A DNA stretch of 34,932 nucleotides from Litorivivens sp041625495 (GTDB taxonomy: Bacteria > Pseudomonadota > Gammaproteobacteria > Pseudomonadales > Spongiibacteraceae). The stretch's first letter is position 1. Every line of letters starts with the position of its first letter. The translations under genes were made by a program, and so were the position numbers. The stretch covers positions 1 to 34,932 of the forward strand of contig NZ_JBFJTH010000020.1 of assembly GCF_041625495.1 (NCBI RefSeq), given 5' to 3'. Shown here piece after piece: positions 16,850 through 24,867 of this stretch. The notes under the pieces were generated by a model, which ran no database searches, was not told where the DNA came from, and worked only from the letters and a program-made list of their open reading frames with translations.

Positions 16850-16913
16850 GGCTGCGAGATCCTAGCAGCCAACATAATTCCAATAATCAGCTACCAGGGG
16901 AAAGCCTCCCCTG
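16850..16913 (+). promoter_or_regulatory. Two hairpins upstream of the TonB-receptor start
   Basis: GGCTGC(N9)GCAGCC occupies 16850-16870 and CAGGGG(N7)CCCCTG occupies 16895-16913. The second ends 18 bases before the ATG, next to the AGGG ribosome site. GGGAAAGCC is repeated at 16898-16906 and 16919-16927, so one copy of the ribosome-site region is duplicated in the hairpin loop. There is no T-tract. A leader structure affecting translation of the receptor is possible. No convincing Fur box was seen in the 124-base gap. Confidence 0.4.
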
Positions 16914-16931
16914 CCCTAGGGAAAGCCCACC

Positions 16932-19529
16932 ATGAATCGAATTGCGTCGGCGGGTCTTGCTGCCACGATCACCCTTGTCTGCCAGCTTGTAAATGCGCAA
17001 CAGACCGACAACAGCCAGCAAACTGCCAGTAGTAAGCGTAACTTCTCTGGAGCACTGGAAGAGGTTGTCGTTACCGCGCGTAAGCGCGCCGAAAGCATTC
17101 AGGAAACGCCGGTTGCGGTCACTGCTATCAGCGGCGACGATCTCCGTGCTCAGGGCATCGTGAATACCACCGAGCTCACCAAATCAGTCCCCAGCCTACA
17201 AATCAACGACAGCACCAGCACCCAGATATTTATTCGCGGTATCGGACAGCGGGCTGGCCTGATACGGCAAGATCCGTCGGTCAGCGTCTATCTGGACGGC
17301 ATATTCATACCCCGCGCTGATGGCCAATTACTCGATACCATCGATATCGACAGCGTGCAGGTTCTGCGCGGTCCTCAAGGCACTCTGTTCGGCAAAAACA
17401 ATACCGGCGGCGCTCTGGTATTCACCCTGACCAAGCCCTCGGAAGAACAGCAGGGCTACGTCGAAGTGGCACTGGGCAACTACAATGATCAGCGTATTCG
17501 CGCTGCCTATGACTTTCCGGTGAATGACGACTTCTATACCCGCATAGCGTTCAACAGCCATCGCCGCGACGGATTTATTAAAGATCTGTCCACCTCAAAC
17601 AACCAGTCGGTGGATCGTCTCTCCGCAATTTTTCAGACCCGATGGTTGATCAGCGACGAGCTAACCTTTGATACTTTCACCTTTCTCGGCAAAATTGATG
17701 AGCGCTATCCCTCCTATCACTGCAAACTGGTCAACGAAAACGCACTGTTTGTAAATGGCCTGGGTATCTTATGGCCCGGCGATACCGATCCCGCCAACCC
17801 CCGCGCCTACAAAGACAACTGCGCGGCCAATGATCGCGACACACTGCCGGATCTAACCACCAACATGGGCGCCAGCCAGCGGCAGACCAAAAAACTCGAC
17901 ACCCTGATGTTTGGCGCCACCTTTGACTGGGCACTCAGCGACACACACGACCTGAAGGCCATTGTGGGTTATCGGGACGCGTTGAAAACAGGGCCCCAGA
18001 CCAATAGCGACGACGCAGGTCCGGAGGAATATCAAAAAGCCGTCATACTCGGCGAAGGCGACCAGGATTCCCTGACACTGGAACTCCAACTCAATGGCAG
18101 CGTGATGGAAAGCCGTGTCGATTACACCGCCGGCGTATTCTGGCAGCATGAATACAAATCAGAAACCTTCCTCACGTCCGATCCTATCATTGGCGTCGAT
18201 GCCGTGGTGCTGGCAGGGCTGTTGGGTGGTCAGTATGCAGGCACACCGCCATCACTGCTGCCGCAGATCATTGGCACCCCGCTACCCATTGTGGCGGCAT
18301 TGTTGCCGTTGGATACACGGCAGAATTTCGAAATCGAGGGTCAGACCAGCGCGGTTTTTTCCCAAGCCACCTGGCATATCACCGAAAACCTGGAGCTGAC
18401 CGTGGGCGGACGCTACACCGAAGAACAGCGCGAATCAAAACTCGTCACCCAGATTGCAGACAACGCGGCTGTCAGCGCCATCGTTGGCGCCGATCCACGC
18501 TTCAATACCTTGTATCCCGACCTTGCCATCCATACCTTTAACGGCGCCTGGTTGCAGGACCCCATTCGCATTGCCAACCAGATCCTCAAGAACGCCGTTG
18601 GCCACCCGGATATCAGCTCACCACTGAGCGCACCAAAATACGACAAGCGCGATTCAACATTCAGTCAGTTTACCCCCATGGCGTCGGCTTCCTGGTTTGT
18701 GCCCAGCGAATGGCTCGATGACAATGCGTTGAATTCACTGCTGATGTATGGCACCTGGAGTAACGGGTTCAAATCCGGTTTTCTGGAGCCCAGCGGCCAA
18801 GATGGACTGGTCGTAGTTGACCCCGAAAAACTTGAAAATCGGGAAATTGGGGTAAAAATCGATGCATTTGAGCGCTCGCTGCGTCTCAATATCGCACTGT
18901 ATTCCATGATCTTTGAAGATATGCAGCTGATCACAGTGAAAACAGATTCCGCGAACACCCTCGTAGTAACCTCACAGAACGCCGGTGAATCGGTGATTGA
19001 AGGCGGCGAGCTCGAGCTTATGTGGATCCCCACCGCGCAAATGATGGTGACCCTGAGCTACAGCAACAACAATTACAAATTTAAAGAGTTCGTTGACCAG
19101 GACCTCACGGCACTGGCTACTCAGGGGCGCAGCGTGGAGATTGATCGCAGCGACGAGCAGTTTCCGGTATCACCAGAGCAAACAGCCTCACTGGGTATGC
19201 AGTACACTTTTGTCACGCCAGTCGGGCTGATTACGCCGCGCATTGATTTCAGCTACAAGAGCGAGATTTACCTTGGGTTTGATAACGGATCCTGGGATGT
19301 TCGTCACACCAACCCTGAAGGCGTCTACTCAGACGCCTACACTCTGGTCGATGCCCGGGTTACCTGGAATAACAACGAGGACGACCTGAGCATTTCTGCG
19401 TATGTAAAAAACGCCACCGATGAACGTTACGACATTGGCGCTGTAGCCACCGGGGACTCTATCGGCACCTTCGCTCAGGCTCTAGGAAATCCGCGCTTTT
19501 ACGGTGTTGAGCTACGCAAAACCTTCTAA
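16932..19529 (+). CDS. TonB-dependent outer-membrane receptor
   Basis: The 865-residue receptor has a signal peptide (residues 1-22, cleavage after VNA), then a TonB-box-like EEVVVTARKR (43-52). A plug domain follows at about 55-165, with IFIRGIGQR, SVYLDGIFI and VQVLRGPQGTLFGKNNTGGAL. The remainder is a 22-strand barrel, ending in the aromatic C-terminus YGVELRKTF. The subtype resembles the receptors abundant in sphingomonads and marine degraders, which often import organic substrates as well as siderophores. Nothing in the neighbourhood fixes the ligand. The ATG at 16932 has AGGG about ten bases upstream. A clear terminator follows the stop, so this is probably a single-gene unit. Confidence 0.95.
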   Translation: MNRIASAGLAATITLVCQLVNAQQTDNSQQTASSKRNFSGALEEVVVTARKRAESIQETPVAVTAISGDDLRAQGIVNTTELTKSVPSLQINDSTSTQIFIRGIGQRAGLIRQDPSVSVYLDGIFIPRADGQLLDTIDIDSVQVLRGPQGTLFGKNNTGGALVFTLTKPSEEQQGYVEVALGNYNDQRIRAAYDFPVNDDFYTRIAFNSHRRDGFIKDLSTSNNQSVDRLSAIFQTRWLISDELTFDTFTFLGKIDERYPSYHCKLVNENALFVNGLGILWPGDTDPANPRAYKDNCAANDRDTLPDLTTNMGASQRQTKKLDTLMFGATFDWALSDTHDLKAIVGYRDALKTGPQTNSDDAGPEEYQKAVILGEGDQDSLTLELQLNGSVMESRVDYTAGVFWQHEYKSETFLTSDPIIGVDAVVLAGLLGGQYAGTPPSLLPQIIGTPLPIVAALLPLDTRQNFEIEGQTSAVFSQATWHITENLELTVGGRYTEEQRESKLVTQIADNAAVSAIVGADPRFNTLYPDLAIHTFNGAWLQDPIRIANQILKNAVGHPDISSPLSAPKYDKRDSTFSQFTPMASASWFVPSEWLDDNALNSLLMYGTWSNGFKSGFLEPSGQDGLVVVDPEKLENREIGVKIDAFERSLRLNIALYSMIFEDMQLITVKTDSANTLVVTSQNAGESVIEGGELELMWIPTAQMMVTLSYSNNNYKFKEFVDQDLTALATQGRSVEIDRSDEQFPVSPEQTASLGMQYTFVTPVGLITPRIDFSYKSEIYLGFDNGSWDVRHTNPEGVYSDAYTLVDARVTWNNNEDDLSISAYVKNATDERYDIGAVATGDSIGTFAQALGNPRFYGVELRKTF

Positions 19530-19551
19530 CCCGCGCCCAACCTGCCGCAGA

Positions 19552-19581
19552 GCCCGCCGCTAGGAAGCGCGGGCACTTTTT
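19552..19581 (+). terminator. Rho-independent terminator of the TonB-receptor gene
   Basis: GCCCGC pairs with GCGGGC, and after a single bulged C the stem continues GCT/AGC around an AGGA loop. It is followed by AC and five T. It lies 22 bases past the stop codon. It is the cleanest plus-strand terminator in the window. Confidence 0.8.
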
Positions 19582-19699
19582 CTCATTAATTGAATAAGTT
19601 CCATGAGCTCTTTGAGGCAAATTCACACAGTTTTCCACTGAATGCCGCCCCAATTTAGGGCAGACTCGCACCACCTAACCGTGATGTGTGGAGGACTGA

Positions 19700-20194
19700 A
19701 TGAAAGCCAAACTCGGAATTGCTGCCATTGCCCTGAGCCTGTCAGCGTCAGCCATGAGCGAAATGTATGGAAGCGCCTCTTACGGCCTGCTGGAAACAGA
19801 AGCCGGGACTACCGACTTTGACACCCCAACTCTCAACCTGACCTTTGGCGCAACGCTCAACCCCAATTTTGCACTGGAAGGCCGCCTGGGCTTCGGCGTT
19901 GATGACGACACCAAAGGGCCTTTCACCGTCGAAATCGAAGATTTTATCGGCATTTATGCCAAACCGATGCTGCCCATTTCTGACGTGGTTACACTCTACG
20001 GCCTGCTCGGCGTAGCCGAAACCAGCATCGACACCAATTTCGGCGACGACGACGATGACGACATCAGCTACGGTCTGGGCCTGAGCGCAAAACTACAGAA
20101 CAATGTAGACCTGTTTGCGGAGTACATTTCCCTGTACGACGATGACGATATTGAAGTGAACGGCTTTAACCTCGGCGCCAGCCTGCGCTTCTAA
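19700..20194 (+). CDS. Small outer-membrane beta-barrel protein with Asp-rich loops
   Basis: The 164-residue protein has a signal peptide (about residues 1-18) and about eight amphipathic strands ending in the Phe-terminated GFNLGASLRF typical of BamA-inserted barrels. It resembles OmpA/opacity-type eight-stranded barrels (OMP_b-brl). Two acidic clusters, D116-D121 and D147-D150, fall between predicted strands, one likely in an extracellular loop. They could bind divalent cations, though no EF-hand spacing is evident. A strong GGAGG lies five bases before the ATG. It is separated from the TonB receptor by a terminator, so it is probably expressed on its own. The specific function is unknown. 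Confidence 0.85.
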   Translation: MKAKLGIAAIALSLSASAMSEMYGSASYGLLETEAGTTDFDTPTLNLTFGATLNPNFALEGRLGFGVDDDTKGPFTVEIEDFIGIYAKPMLPISDVVTLYGLLGVAETSIDTNFGDDDDDDISYGLGLSAKLQNNVDLFAEYISLYDDDDIEVNGFNLGASLRF

Positions 20195-20209
20195 AACCCG
20201 CGACACCCA

Positions 20210-20229
20210 GGGCGGCCATTAGGCCGCCC
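20210..20229. terminator. Hairpin between convergent barrel-protein gene and alcohol dehydrogenase gene
   Basis: GGGCGGCC and GGCCGCCC form a perfect 8-bp, almost all-G/C stem around ATTA. The stop codon of the alcohol dehydrogenase (20219-20221) lies within the structure. No T-run on either strand. It probably marks the shared 3' end of both transcripts. Confidence 0.55.
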
Positions 20230-21379
20230 AAACCCTCTCGTAGAGCGCAATAATCTCACCCTTATCAGGAATCCTCGGATTATTGGCCGGCGAGCCTGAG
20301 GCAAGCGCCTGTTCCGCCATCAATGGCAGCAAGCTTTGCCACTGGGTTTGCGCAATACCAAACTCCGCAGGGCCCGGCACTTTCAGCGCACTACACAGCG
20401 CACGCAAACCCGCAACCAGCTTATCCGCAGCCGCGCCATCATTATCCTCAAGCTTCGCATAACCCATTGCCCGCGCGGCCTCGGCGTAGCGTGATCTGGC
20501 ACCGTCAATAGACCAGTCGGTTATCTCGGGTAGCAACATCGCATTACTCAGGCCATGCGGCACATGAAAATGCGCGCCAATCGGTCGGCTCATTCCGTGA
20601 ATCAGCGTGACCGACGCATTGGAAAACGCGATGCCGCCCTGAGTGGCCGCATGCATCATGGCCGCTCGCGCCTCCAGATTGTCGGGCTGTTCACAGGCAA
20701 CCGGCAGATACTTAACAATGCTCGACATACAAGCCAGCGCAATCGGGTCTGTAAACGGGTTGGCCTTTCGGCTCACAAAGGCTTCCAACGCATGGCACAG
20801 GCTGTCGATACCCGCATCCGCCGTTAATCGATACGGCATGGTCACGGACAGCTCATAGTCAACCAGCGCCGCGACCGGCATCAGCCCCAGCCCCATACAA
20901 AGCATTTTCTCCTCGGTTTCGGAATCGGTTGCCACTGCCGCCCGGGTTGCTTCGGAGCCGGTACCTGCCGTTGATGGAATCGCGATCACCGGTAAACCAT
21001 CATCAATCGTCACGGGTACTTTGTAATCGCGTAACTTGCCACTGCGATTGGCCATCACGGCCATAAATTTGGCGGTATCAATCGCGCTGCCGCCACCCAG
21101 TGCAATCACGCAGTCATGGTCTCCGCCGCGCAGCTCAACCAGACCGGCATCGATAGACTCGGTAGTCGGATCTGGCACCACCCCGGAAAACTGCCGCAGT
21201 GGCAGCCCCTGCTCAGCCAGTGAACTTTCCAGCGCTGCACCATGCCCCTGCCCCAACAGAAAGGCATCAATCACCAGAAACGGCCGACACAAGCCCAGGT
21301 CAGCCAACACCTTGCCCAGCTCGTGGCGCGCGCCGCCGCCCACCCGGAGAATCCGGGGCAGATAGACTGTCATATCCAT
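20219..21379 (-). CDS. Iron-containing alcohol dehydrogenase (group III)
   Basis: The 386-residue protein belongs to the Fe-ADH family, cytoplasmic NAD(P)-dependent enzymes that oxidise alcohols or reduce aldehydes. The cofactor loop GGGSAIDTAK (95-104) and PSTAGTGSEAT (135-145) are intact. Metal ligands are D192 and H196 (DAGIDSLCHALEAF), H261 (LIHGM) and H275 (FHVPHG). The ATG at 21379 has AGAGG eight bases upstream; a second ATG two codons in is possible. The gene is alone on its strand and converges with the barrel-protein gene. The substrate cannot be inferred from the sequence. Maleylacetate reductase is less likely, because the sequence has the general alcohol-dehydrogenase set of motifs. 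Confidence 0.92.
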   Translation of the reverse strand: MDMTVYLPRILRVGGGARHELGKVLADLGLCRPFLVIDAFLLGQGHGAALESSLAEQGLPLRQFSGVVPDPTTESIDAGLVELRGGDHDCVIALGGGSAIDTAKFMAVMANRSGKLRDYKVPVTIDDGLPVIAIPSTAGTGSEATRAAVATDSETEEKMLCMGLGLMPVAALVDYELSVTMPYRLTADAGIDSLCHALEAFVSRKANPFTDPIALACMSSIVKYLPVACEQPDNLEARAAMMHAATQGGIAFSNASVTLIHGMSRPIGAHFHVPHGLSNAMLLPEITDWSIDGARSRYAEAARAMGYAKLEDNDGAAADKLVAGLRALCSALKVPGPAEFGIAQTQWQSLLPLMAEQALASGSPANNPRIPDKGEIIALYERVWAA

Positions 21380-21440
21380 AAAGGGTACCTCTCCAATGCA
21401 ATGTTCGGCTTGTCAGTAGCACTTGATGCCAACGTTCGGG

Positions 21441-21479
21441 GCTTGAAACTCAAGCTTATAAGCAGTCCTCTCTATAGAG
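21441..21479. promoter_or_regulatory. Palindrome cluster between alcohol dehydrogenase and DUF2789 genes
   Basis: In the 221-base divergent gap 21380-21600, three palindromes follow each other: GCTTGA-AAC-TCAAGC (21441-21455), GCTTATAAGC (21454-21463) and CTCTATAGAG (21470-21479). They lie about 60-100 bases upstream of the alcohol dehydrogenase start and 120-160 upstream of DUF2789. Operators for either gene are possible. The frame of the DUF2789 gene is open through part of this gap, but shows no family similarity there. Confidence 0.35.
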
Positions 21480-21600
21480 CACTTTGATCCAAGACCCCAC
21501 GCCATACTTTGTTATGATCAAGTCACAATTAAAGCGGATTGGCAGCTGTCTCTGCCTTAACCGCACCTCATCCTATCACCCAGAGGGAGTAACTGTTTAT

Positions 21601-21912
21601 ATGGAACCCATTGTCCACAGCATGAACACCCTTTTCAGGCAACTCGGACTGCCCGATGATGACAAGGATGTTGAGCATTTCATAAACAGCCACCAGCCTC
21701 TGCCGAGGGAAATGCCATTACCCGACGCCGCATTCTGGTCGCCCGCACAGGCAGAATTTCTGCGTGAAGCCATCAGCGATGACGCCGACTGGGCCGAAGT
21801 GGTCGACGAGCTGGACACACGTCTGCATAACTCGCCACGCCATGCGCGGCCGGGCCAACCCTGGTTAAGCAAACAATCCAGCAGCTACCTGCCTGAAATG
21901 TGCGGCTACTAA
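21601..21912 (+). CDS. DUF2789 family protein
   Basis: The 103-residue protein matches DUF2789, a small cytoplasmic family common in Gammaproteobacteria and of unknown function. The family core runs from residue 1 to about 78: MEPIVHSMNTLFRQLGLP, then HQPLPREMPLPDAAFW, then SPAQAEFLREAISDDADWAE with VVDELDTRL. A tail of about 25 residues follows, which I do not recall from the family. The frame is open from 21484, but the ATG at 21601 gives the family N-terminus and has GGGAG about eleven bases upstream. It begins the plus-strand series of small genes that runs to 26451. Confidence 0.85.
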   Translation: MEPIVHSMNTLFRQLGLPDDDKDVEHFINSHQPLPREMPLPDAAFWSPAQAEFLREAISDDADWAEVVDELDTRLHNSPRHARPGQPWLSKQSSSYLPEMCGY

Positions 21913-21995
21913 ACTGCAGCTAATGAGCCGCGGCAGCGGTTAACCCGGACGTCATTTTGTCGGTATACTCACGCCTTCTCTAGGGAGGTGTGATT

Positions 21996-22925
21996 TTGCG
22001 TTTACTGCTGGGTTTTATTGTTGTTGCCGCGCTACTGGTTTTACCCCTGCTGGCGCCCAAACTAGAGCGCAATACCGCGCTGCAGGAATACCGGGAACAG
22101 GTTGGCGCCAAAACCATCCAGTCCAAACACGGTAAAACCCGCTATCAAACCTGGGGCAACCCGAACAATCCCACAGTCATACTGATTCACAGTTTCAACG
22201 GCTATCTGGAAACCTGGCAGCCCAATGTCGACGCGCTGGCGGCAGCTGGTTTTCACGTGGTGGCCTACGATCTATTTGGTCGCGGCCTTTCGGATCGTCC
22301 GCTGCGCCCCTACACGCCACCACTGTTCCACGAACAACTGGACAGCCTGCGCGCTGAGCTCGGGCTCACGAATCCGGTACACCTGGTTGGCTCCTCGTTT
22401 GGCTGCGTGCTGGCCAGCGACTATGCTGTGAAGAATCCTTCGGCGGTGAGCAGTTTGGTGCTTACCGGCCCCGCAGGCTGGCCTGATGGCCAGGAAAAAT
22501 TGCAGCAACTGGTAAAAACTCCATTTGCTGGCGAGTACGTTTTCTATTACGCGGGCAAATCCATTTTGAGTTCCAAAATCAGCAACTACCTGCTCAACCG
22601 CGAGGAAAATGACTGGGCAATGGCTTACTGGAAGGTCTACGGTCAGTTTCCGGGTGTCACCCGCGCTGCCCTGTCCACCTTGCGGCATTCACCTGTGCTG
22701 GACAATACCCGGGGCTGGAGTGCCCTGGGCAAAACGTCGTTACCCGTGATGATGATCTGGGGACGCCAGGACAGCAGCTTTCCTTATTACAACGCAAAGA
22801 TTGCGGCGCGCCAGATTCCACAAGCAGAGATTGTCGGCATTGACGGCGCCGAACACTGGGTCAACATTGATCAGGCGGAGGAAACAAACACAGCCATGAT
22901 CAGGTTCCTGCAGGCGCAGCGCTAA
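21996..22925 (+). CDS. Alpha/beta hydrolase with N-terminal membrane anchor
   Basis: This alpha/beta hydrolase of about 309 residues begins with a membrane or signal segment (RLLLGFIVVAALLVLPLLAP). The oxyanion region is LIHSFNGYLETW, the nucleophile elbow is GSSFG with Ser134, the acid is Asp259 (WGRQDSS) and the base is His287 (GAEHW). All triad residues are therefore present. The start is decided by the ribosome site: GGGAGG (21983-21988) lies seven bases before a TTG at 21996 but only one base before the GTG at 21990. It would be anchored to the inner membrane facing the periplasm. The substrate is unknown. The methyltransferase gene begins three bases after its stop. Confidence 0.88.
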   Translation: MRLLLGFIVVAALLVLPLLAPKLERNTALQEYREQVGAKTIQSKHGKTRYQTWGNPNNPTVILIHSFNGYLETWQPNVDALAAAGFHVVAYDLFGRGLSDRPLRPYTPPLFHEQLDSLRAELGLTNPVHLVGSSFGCVLASDYAVKNPSAVSSLVLTGPAGWPDGQEKLQQLVKTPFAGEYVFYYAGKSILSSKISNYLLNREENDWAMAYWKVYGQFPGVTRAALSTLRHSPVLDNTRGWSALGKTSLPVMMIWGRQDSSFPYYNAKIAARQIPQAEIVGIDGAEHWVNIDQAEETNTAMIRFLQAQR

Positions 22926-22928
22926 ACC

Positions 22929-23603
22929 ATGGCTAGCGACGGCCAGAGCGATCAGGCCATTCTCGCCTCTTGGGAAATCAACGCATCCCCCTGGGTGCGT
23001 GCGGTGCGCGAACGACAGATTGCCAGCCGCGAACAGGTGACCAATCAGGCCATCATTAGCACCTTAACCGAGCTGGCCCCATCGAGCCTGCTCGATGTCG
23101 GCTGCGGCGAAGGCTGGCTGTGCCGGACGATGCGTGCGCAGGGCTGCGATTGCCTAGGTATTGATGCCATTGAATCTCTGGTCAGCGCGGCGCGCGAAAA
23201 GGGCGGACACTACCGCTGTCTGCGCTATGAAGACCTTTCCGACGCCGACTTTTCTCAACGATTTGACTGCGCAGTATGCAATTTTTCACTCATCGGCAAA
23301 GGTGCAACAGAGTTAGTCTTTGCCGCGATGGCAGAGTTGCTGTCACACGGCGGCCACCTCGTTGTGCAAACCCTGCACCCTCATGCCACCACGCATACCT
23401 CAAGCGGCTGGCAGGACGGTTCCTGGGCTGGCTTTTCCGAAGATTTCCAGCAACCCGCCCCCTGGTACTTCCGCACCCTCAACGACTGGCGCGCTTTGTT
23501 CCAAAACCATAACTTTACTATCGAACAAGAACTCGCCCCATCCGCCAGCGATGGCAGTCTCCCCCTCTCCCTTATCCTGGTAGGCAGATTAAACAGTCAG
23601 TAA
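22929..23603 (+). CDS. Class I SAM-dependent methyltransferase
   Basis: The 224-residue protein has a Rossmann methyltransferase domain. Motif I is LLDVGCGEGWLCR (about 54-66), the acidic motif II is GIDAIESLVSAAREKG (about 77-92), and the motif IV region is FDCAVCNFSLIGKG. HGGHLVVQTLHPH then forms strand 5. This is the UbiE/UbiG-like fold, but no specific substrate signature is seen. The gene starts three bases after the alpha/beta hydrolase stop, which implies cotranscription and perhaps action on a common small molecule. The ATG at 22929 is used; no other start is needed. The function beyond methyl transfer is unknown. Confidence 0.88.
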   Translation: MASDGQSDQAILASWEINASPWVRAVRERQIASREQVTNQAIISTLTELAPSSLLDVGCGEGWLCRTMRAQGCDCLGIDAIESLVSAAREKGGHYRCLRYEDLSDADFSQRFDCAVCNFSLIGKGATELVFAAMAELLSHGGHLVVQTLHPHATTHTSSGWQDGSWAGFSEDFQQPAPWYFRTLNDWRALFQNHNFTIEQELAPSASDGSLPLSLILVGRLNSQ

Positions 23604-23660
23604 TTTTTGTCGGCCAACGGCTATGCCACACTCCAGTAAAACCATAAGGAGTAGCCCCCT

Positions 23661-24116
23661 ATGCCCATGCGTCTGAACCACATGGAATTAACCTTTGCCG
23701 AAGGCGTACTCACGCCTGCCAAAAAACAGCAAATCACCGATTTTTACCGCGACCTGTTTGGCTGGAACACACTGGAAATCGACATCATGGATCAGAAGGC
23801 ACTCTTGCTGATGCTGGACGAGGATGTCAGTCAGTTTATCCTTCTCGCTGAAAGCCCCGAACCCATGCAATCACCGGGCTACGACCATCTGGGGCTACTG
23901 TTTGACAGCCGCGAAGAAGTCGATGCCCTGCTCGCCAAAGCGAAGGCAATGCAGGCGGTGAATAACGAGATTCAGATTAAAGAATACGAAGACCTGGATG
24001 AAGGGGGTACCATTGTCCATTCTTTCTACGTAAGACACCTGCTGCCGATCTGGTTTGATGTTCAATCCATTGACTATCAAAATGGCGAACCCGCCCGGAA
24101 GTGGCATTATGGCTGA
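23661..24116 (+). CDS. VOC superfamily protein (glyoxalase/dioxygenase fold)
   Basis: The 151-residue protein has a vicinal-oxygen-chelate fold: LNHMELTFAEG at the N-terminus, YRDLFGW near residues 29-35, and YDHLGLLFDSREEVDALLAKAK near 74-96. WFDVQSID closes the sheet. Possible metal ligands are H7, H76 and D133, which would allow a metal-dependent enzyme, but a binding protein without catalysis is also possible. AAGGAG lies eight bases before the ATG at 23661. The stop overlaps the thioesterase start by eight bases, so the pair is translationally linked. Confidence 0.85.
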   Translation: MPMRLNHMELTFAEGVLTPAKKQQITDFYRDLFGWNTLEIDIMDQKALLLMLDEDVSQFILLAESPEPMQSPGYDHLGLLFDSREEVDALLAKAKAMQAVNNEIQIKEYEDLDEGGTIVHSFYVRHLLPIWFDVQSIDYQNGEPARKWHYG

Positions 24117-24828
24117 TATGCCAGCAGGCTCCGACAATAGCTCAGGACGCCGTATGCTCGAAGATTTGCACAACCCTTTCCTGCCATTGGAATCGCGTAC
24201 ACCAGCGACGCCCCACTGGGAAGCCAAACGCGAAATGGCGCAAGCCATGCGTGATTTCGCCGAGGCGATGATGACATCAACGCCCTCGCCCGAGCAGATG
24301 AGAGAGATGACGCAGTGGCTGCAAACTGCCACCGAACAGCTTACCCAAGCGCCGCGCGTCTACGGGCGAAACGGCTATGTCGAAGCCAGTGAAGGCACCT
24401 TTAGCGAGGTGTTTCAGGAAGTGGGCCCTCTGTGTGGACACAGCAACCCCATCGCACCGCCGCTGGAAATGTGGGCCGAGGGCGATACCGCCTACGCCCG
24501 CGTGACCATGGGGTGGCGCTATGAAGGACCACCCGGCTGTGTTCACGGCGGCTTTGTCGCCGCACTGTTCGACGAGTTTCTCGGTATGGCGCAGTTTATG
24601 GGTGGCCATCCGGGTATGACCGGCACGCTCACCATCAAGTACCGTCGACCGACGCCACTCAATATGGCGCTGAAACTGTCTGCCTGGATCGACCGAGCCG
24701 AAGGCCGCAAGACCTTTGCGCGCGGAAAAATTGAAGCCGGCGGCATTGTTACCGCAGAGTGCGAGGGCATCTTCATCCGTCCCAATCAGCCCGTCACGGA
24801 GCTGCTGGACGCTGTCACTCAGGGCTAA
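24109..24828 (+). CDS. PaaI-family acyl-CoA thioesterase (hotdog fold)
   Basis: This protein of about 239 residues has an N-terminal helical extension (residues 1-85) and a PaaI/ACOT13-type hotdog domain. The catalytic motif is HGGFVAALFDE, with H146 and D155, and YRRPTPLNMALKLSAWIDRAEGR matches the following strands. It probably hydrolyses an acyl-CoA thioester in the cytoplasm. The frame is open from 24055, but the ATG at 24109 has GGAAG seven bases upstream. It overlaps the VOC stop codon region by eight bases. A second ATG at 24118 is possible. The VOC-thioesterase pairing suggests a small CoA-linked degradation step, which is an inference. Confidence 0.87.
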   Translation: MADMPAGSDNSSGRRMLEDLHNPFLPLESRTPATPHWEAKREMAQAMRDFAEAMMTSTPSPEQMREMTQWLQTATEQLTQAPRVYGRNGYVEASEGTFSEVFQEVGPLCGHSNPIAPPLEMWAEGDTAYARVTMGWRYEGPPGCVHGGFVAALFDEFLGMAQFMGGHPGMTGTLTIKYRRPTPLNMALKLSAWIDRAEGRKTFARGKIEAGGIVTAECEGIFIRPNQPVTELLDAVTQG

Positions 24829-24855
24829 CAGGCGGCCGATAAGCCCGAATTGGCA

Positions 24856-24861
24856 TATAAT
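24856..24861 (+). promoter_or_regulatory. Consensus -10 box directly before a start codon
   Basis: TATAAT is followed by six bases (TCGAGC) and then the ATG at 24868 of the membrane-protein gene. A start of transcription at the usual distance would fall on or next to the A of the ATG, giving a leaderless mRNA. No -35 box is seen at 16-18 bases, and there is no Shine-Dalgarno sequence for this ATG. A chance match is possible. Confidence 0.35.
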
Positions 24862-24867
24862 TCGAGC

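Noticed and set aside
16808..16931. A Fur box for the TonB receptor.
   Set aside because: Only a weak A+T-rich match (AATAATCAG) was seen, without the 19-bp palindromic pattern.
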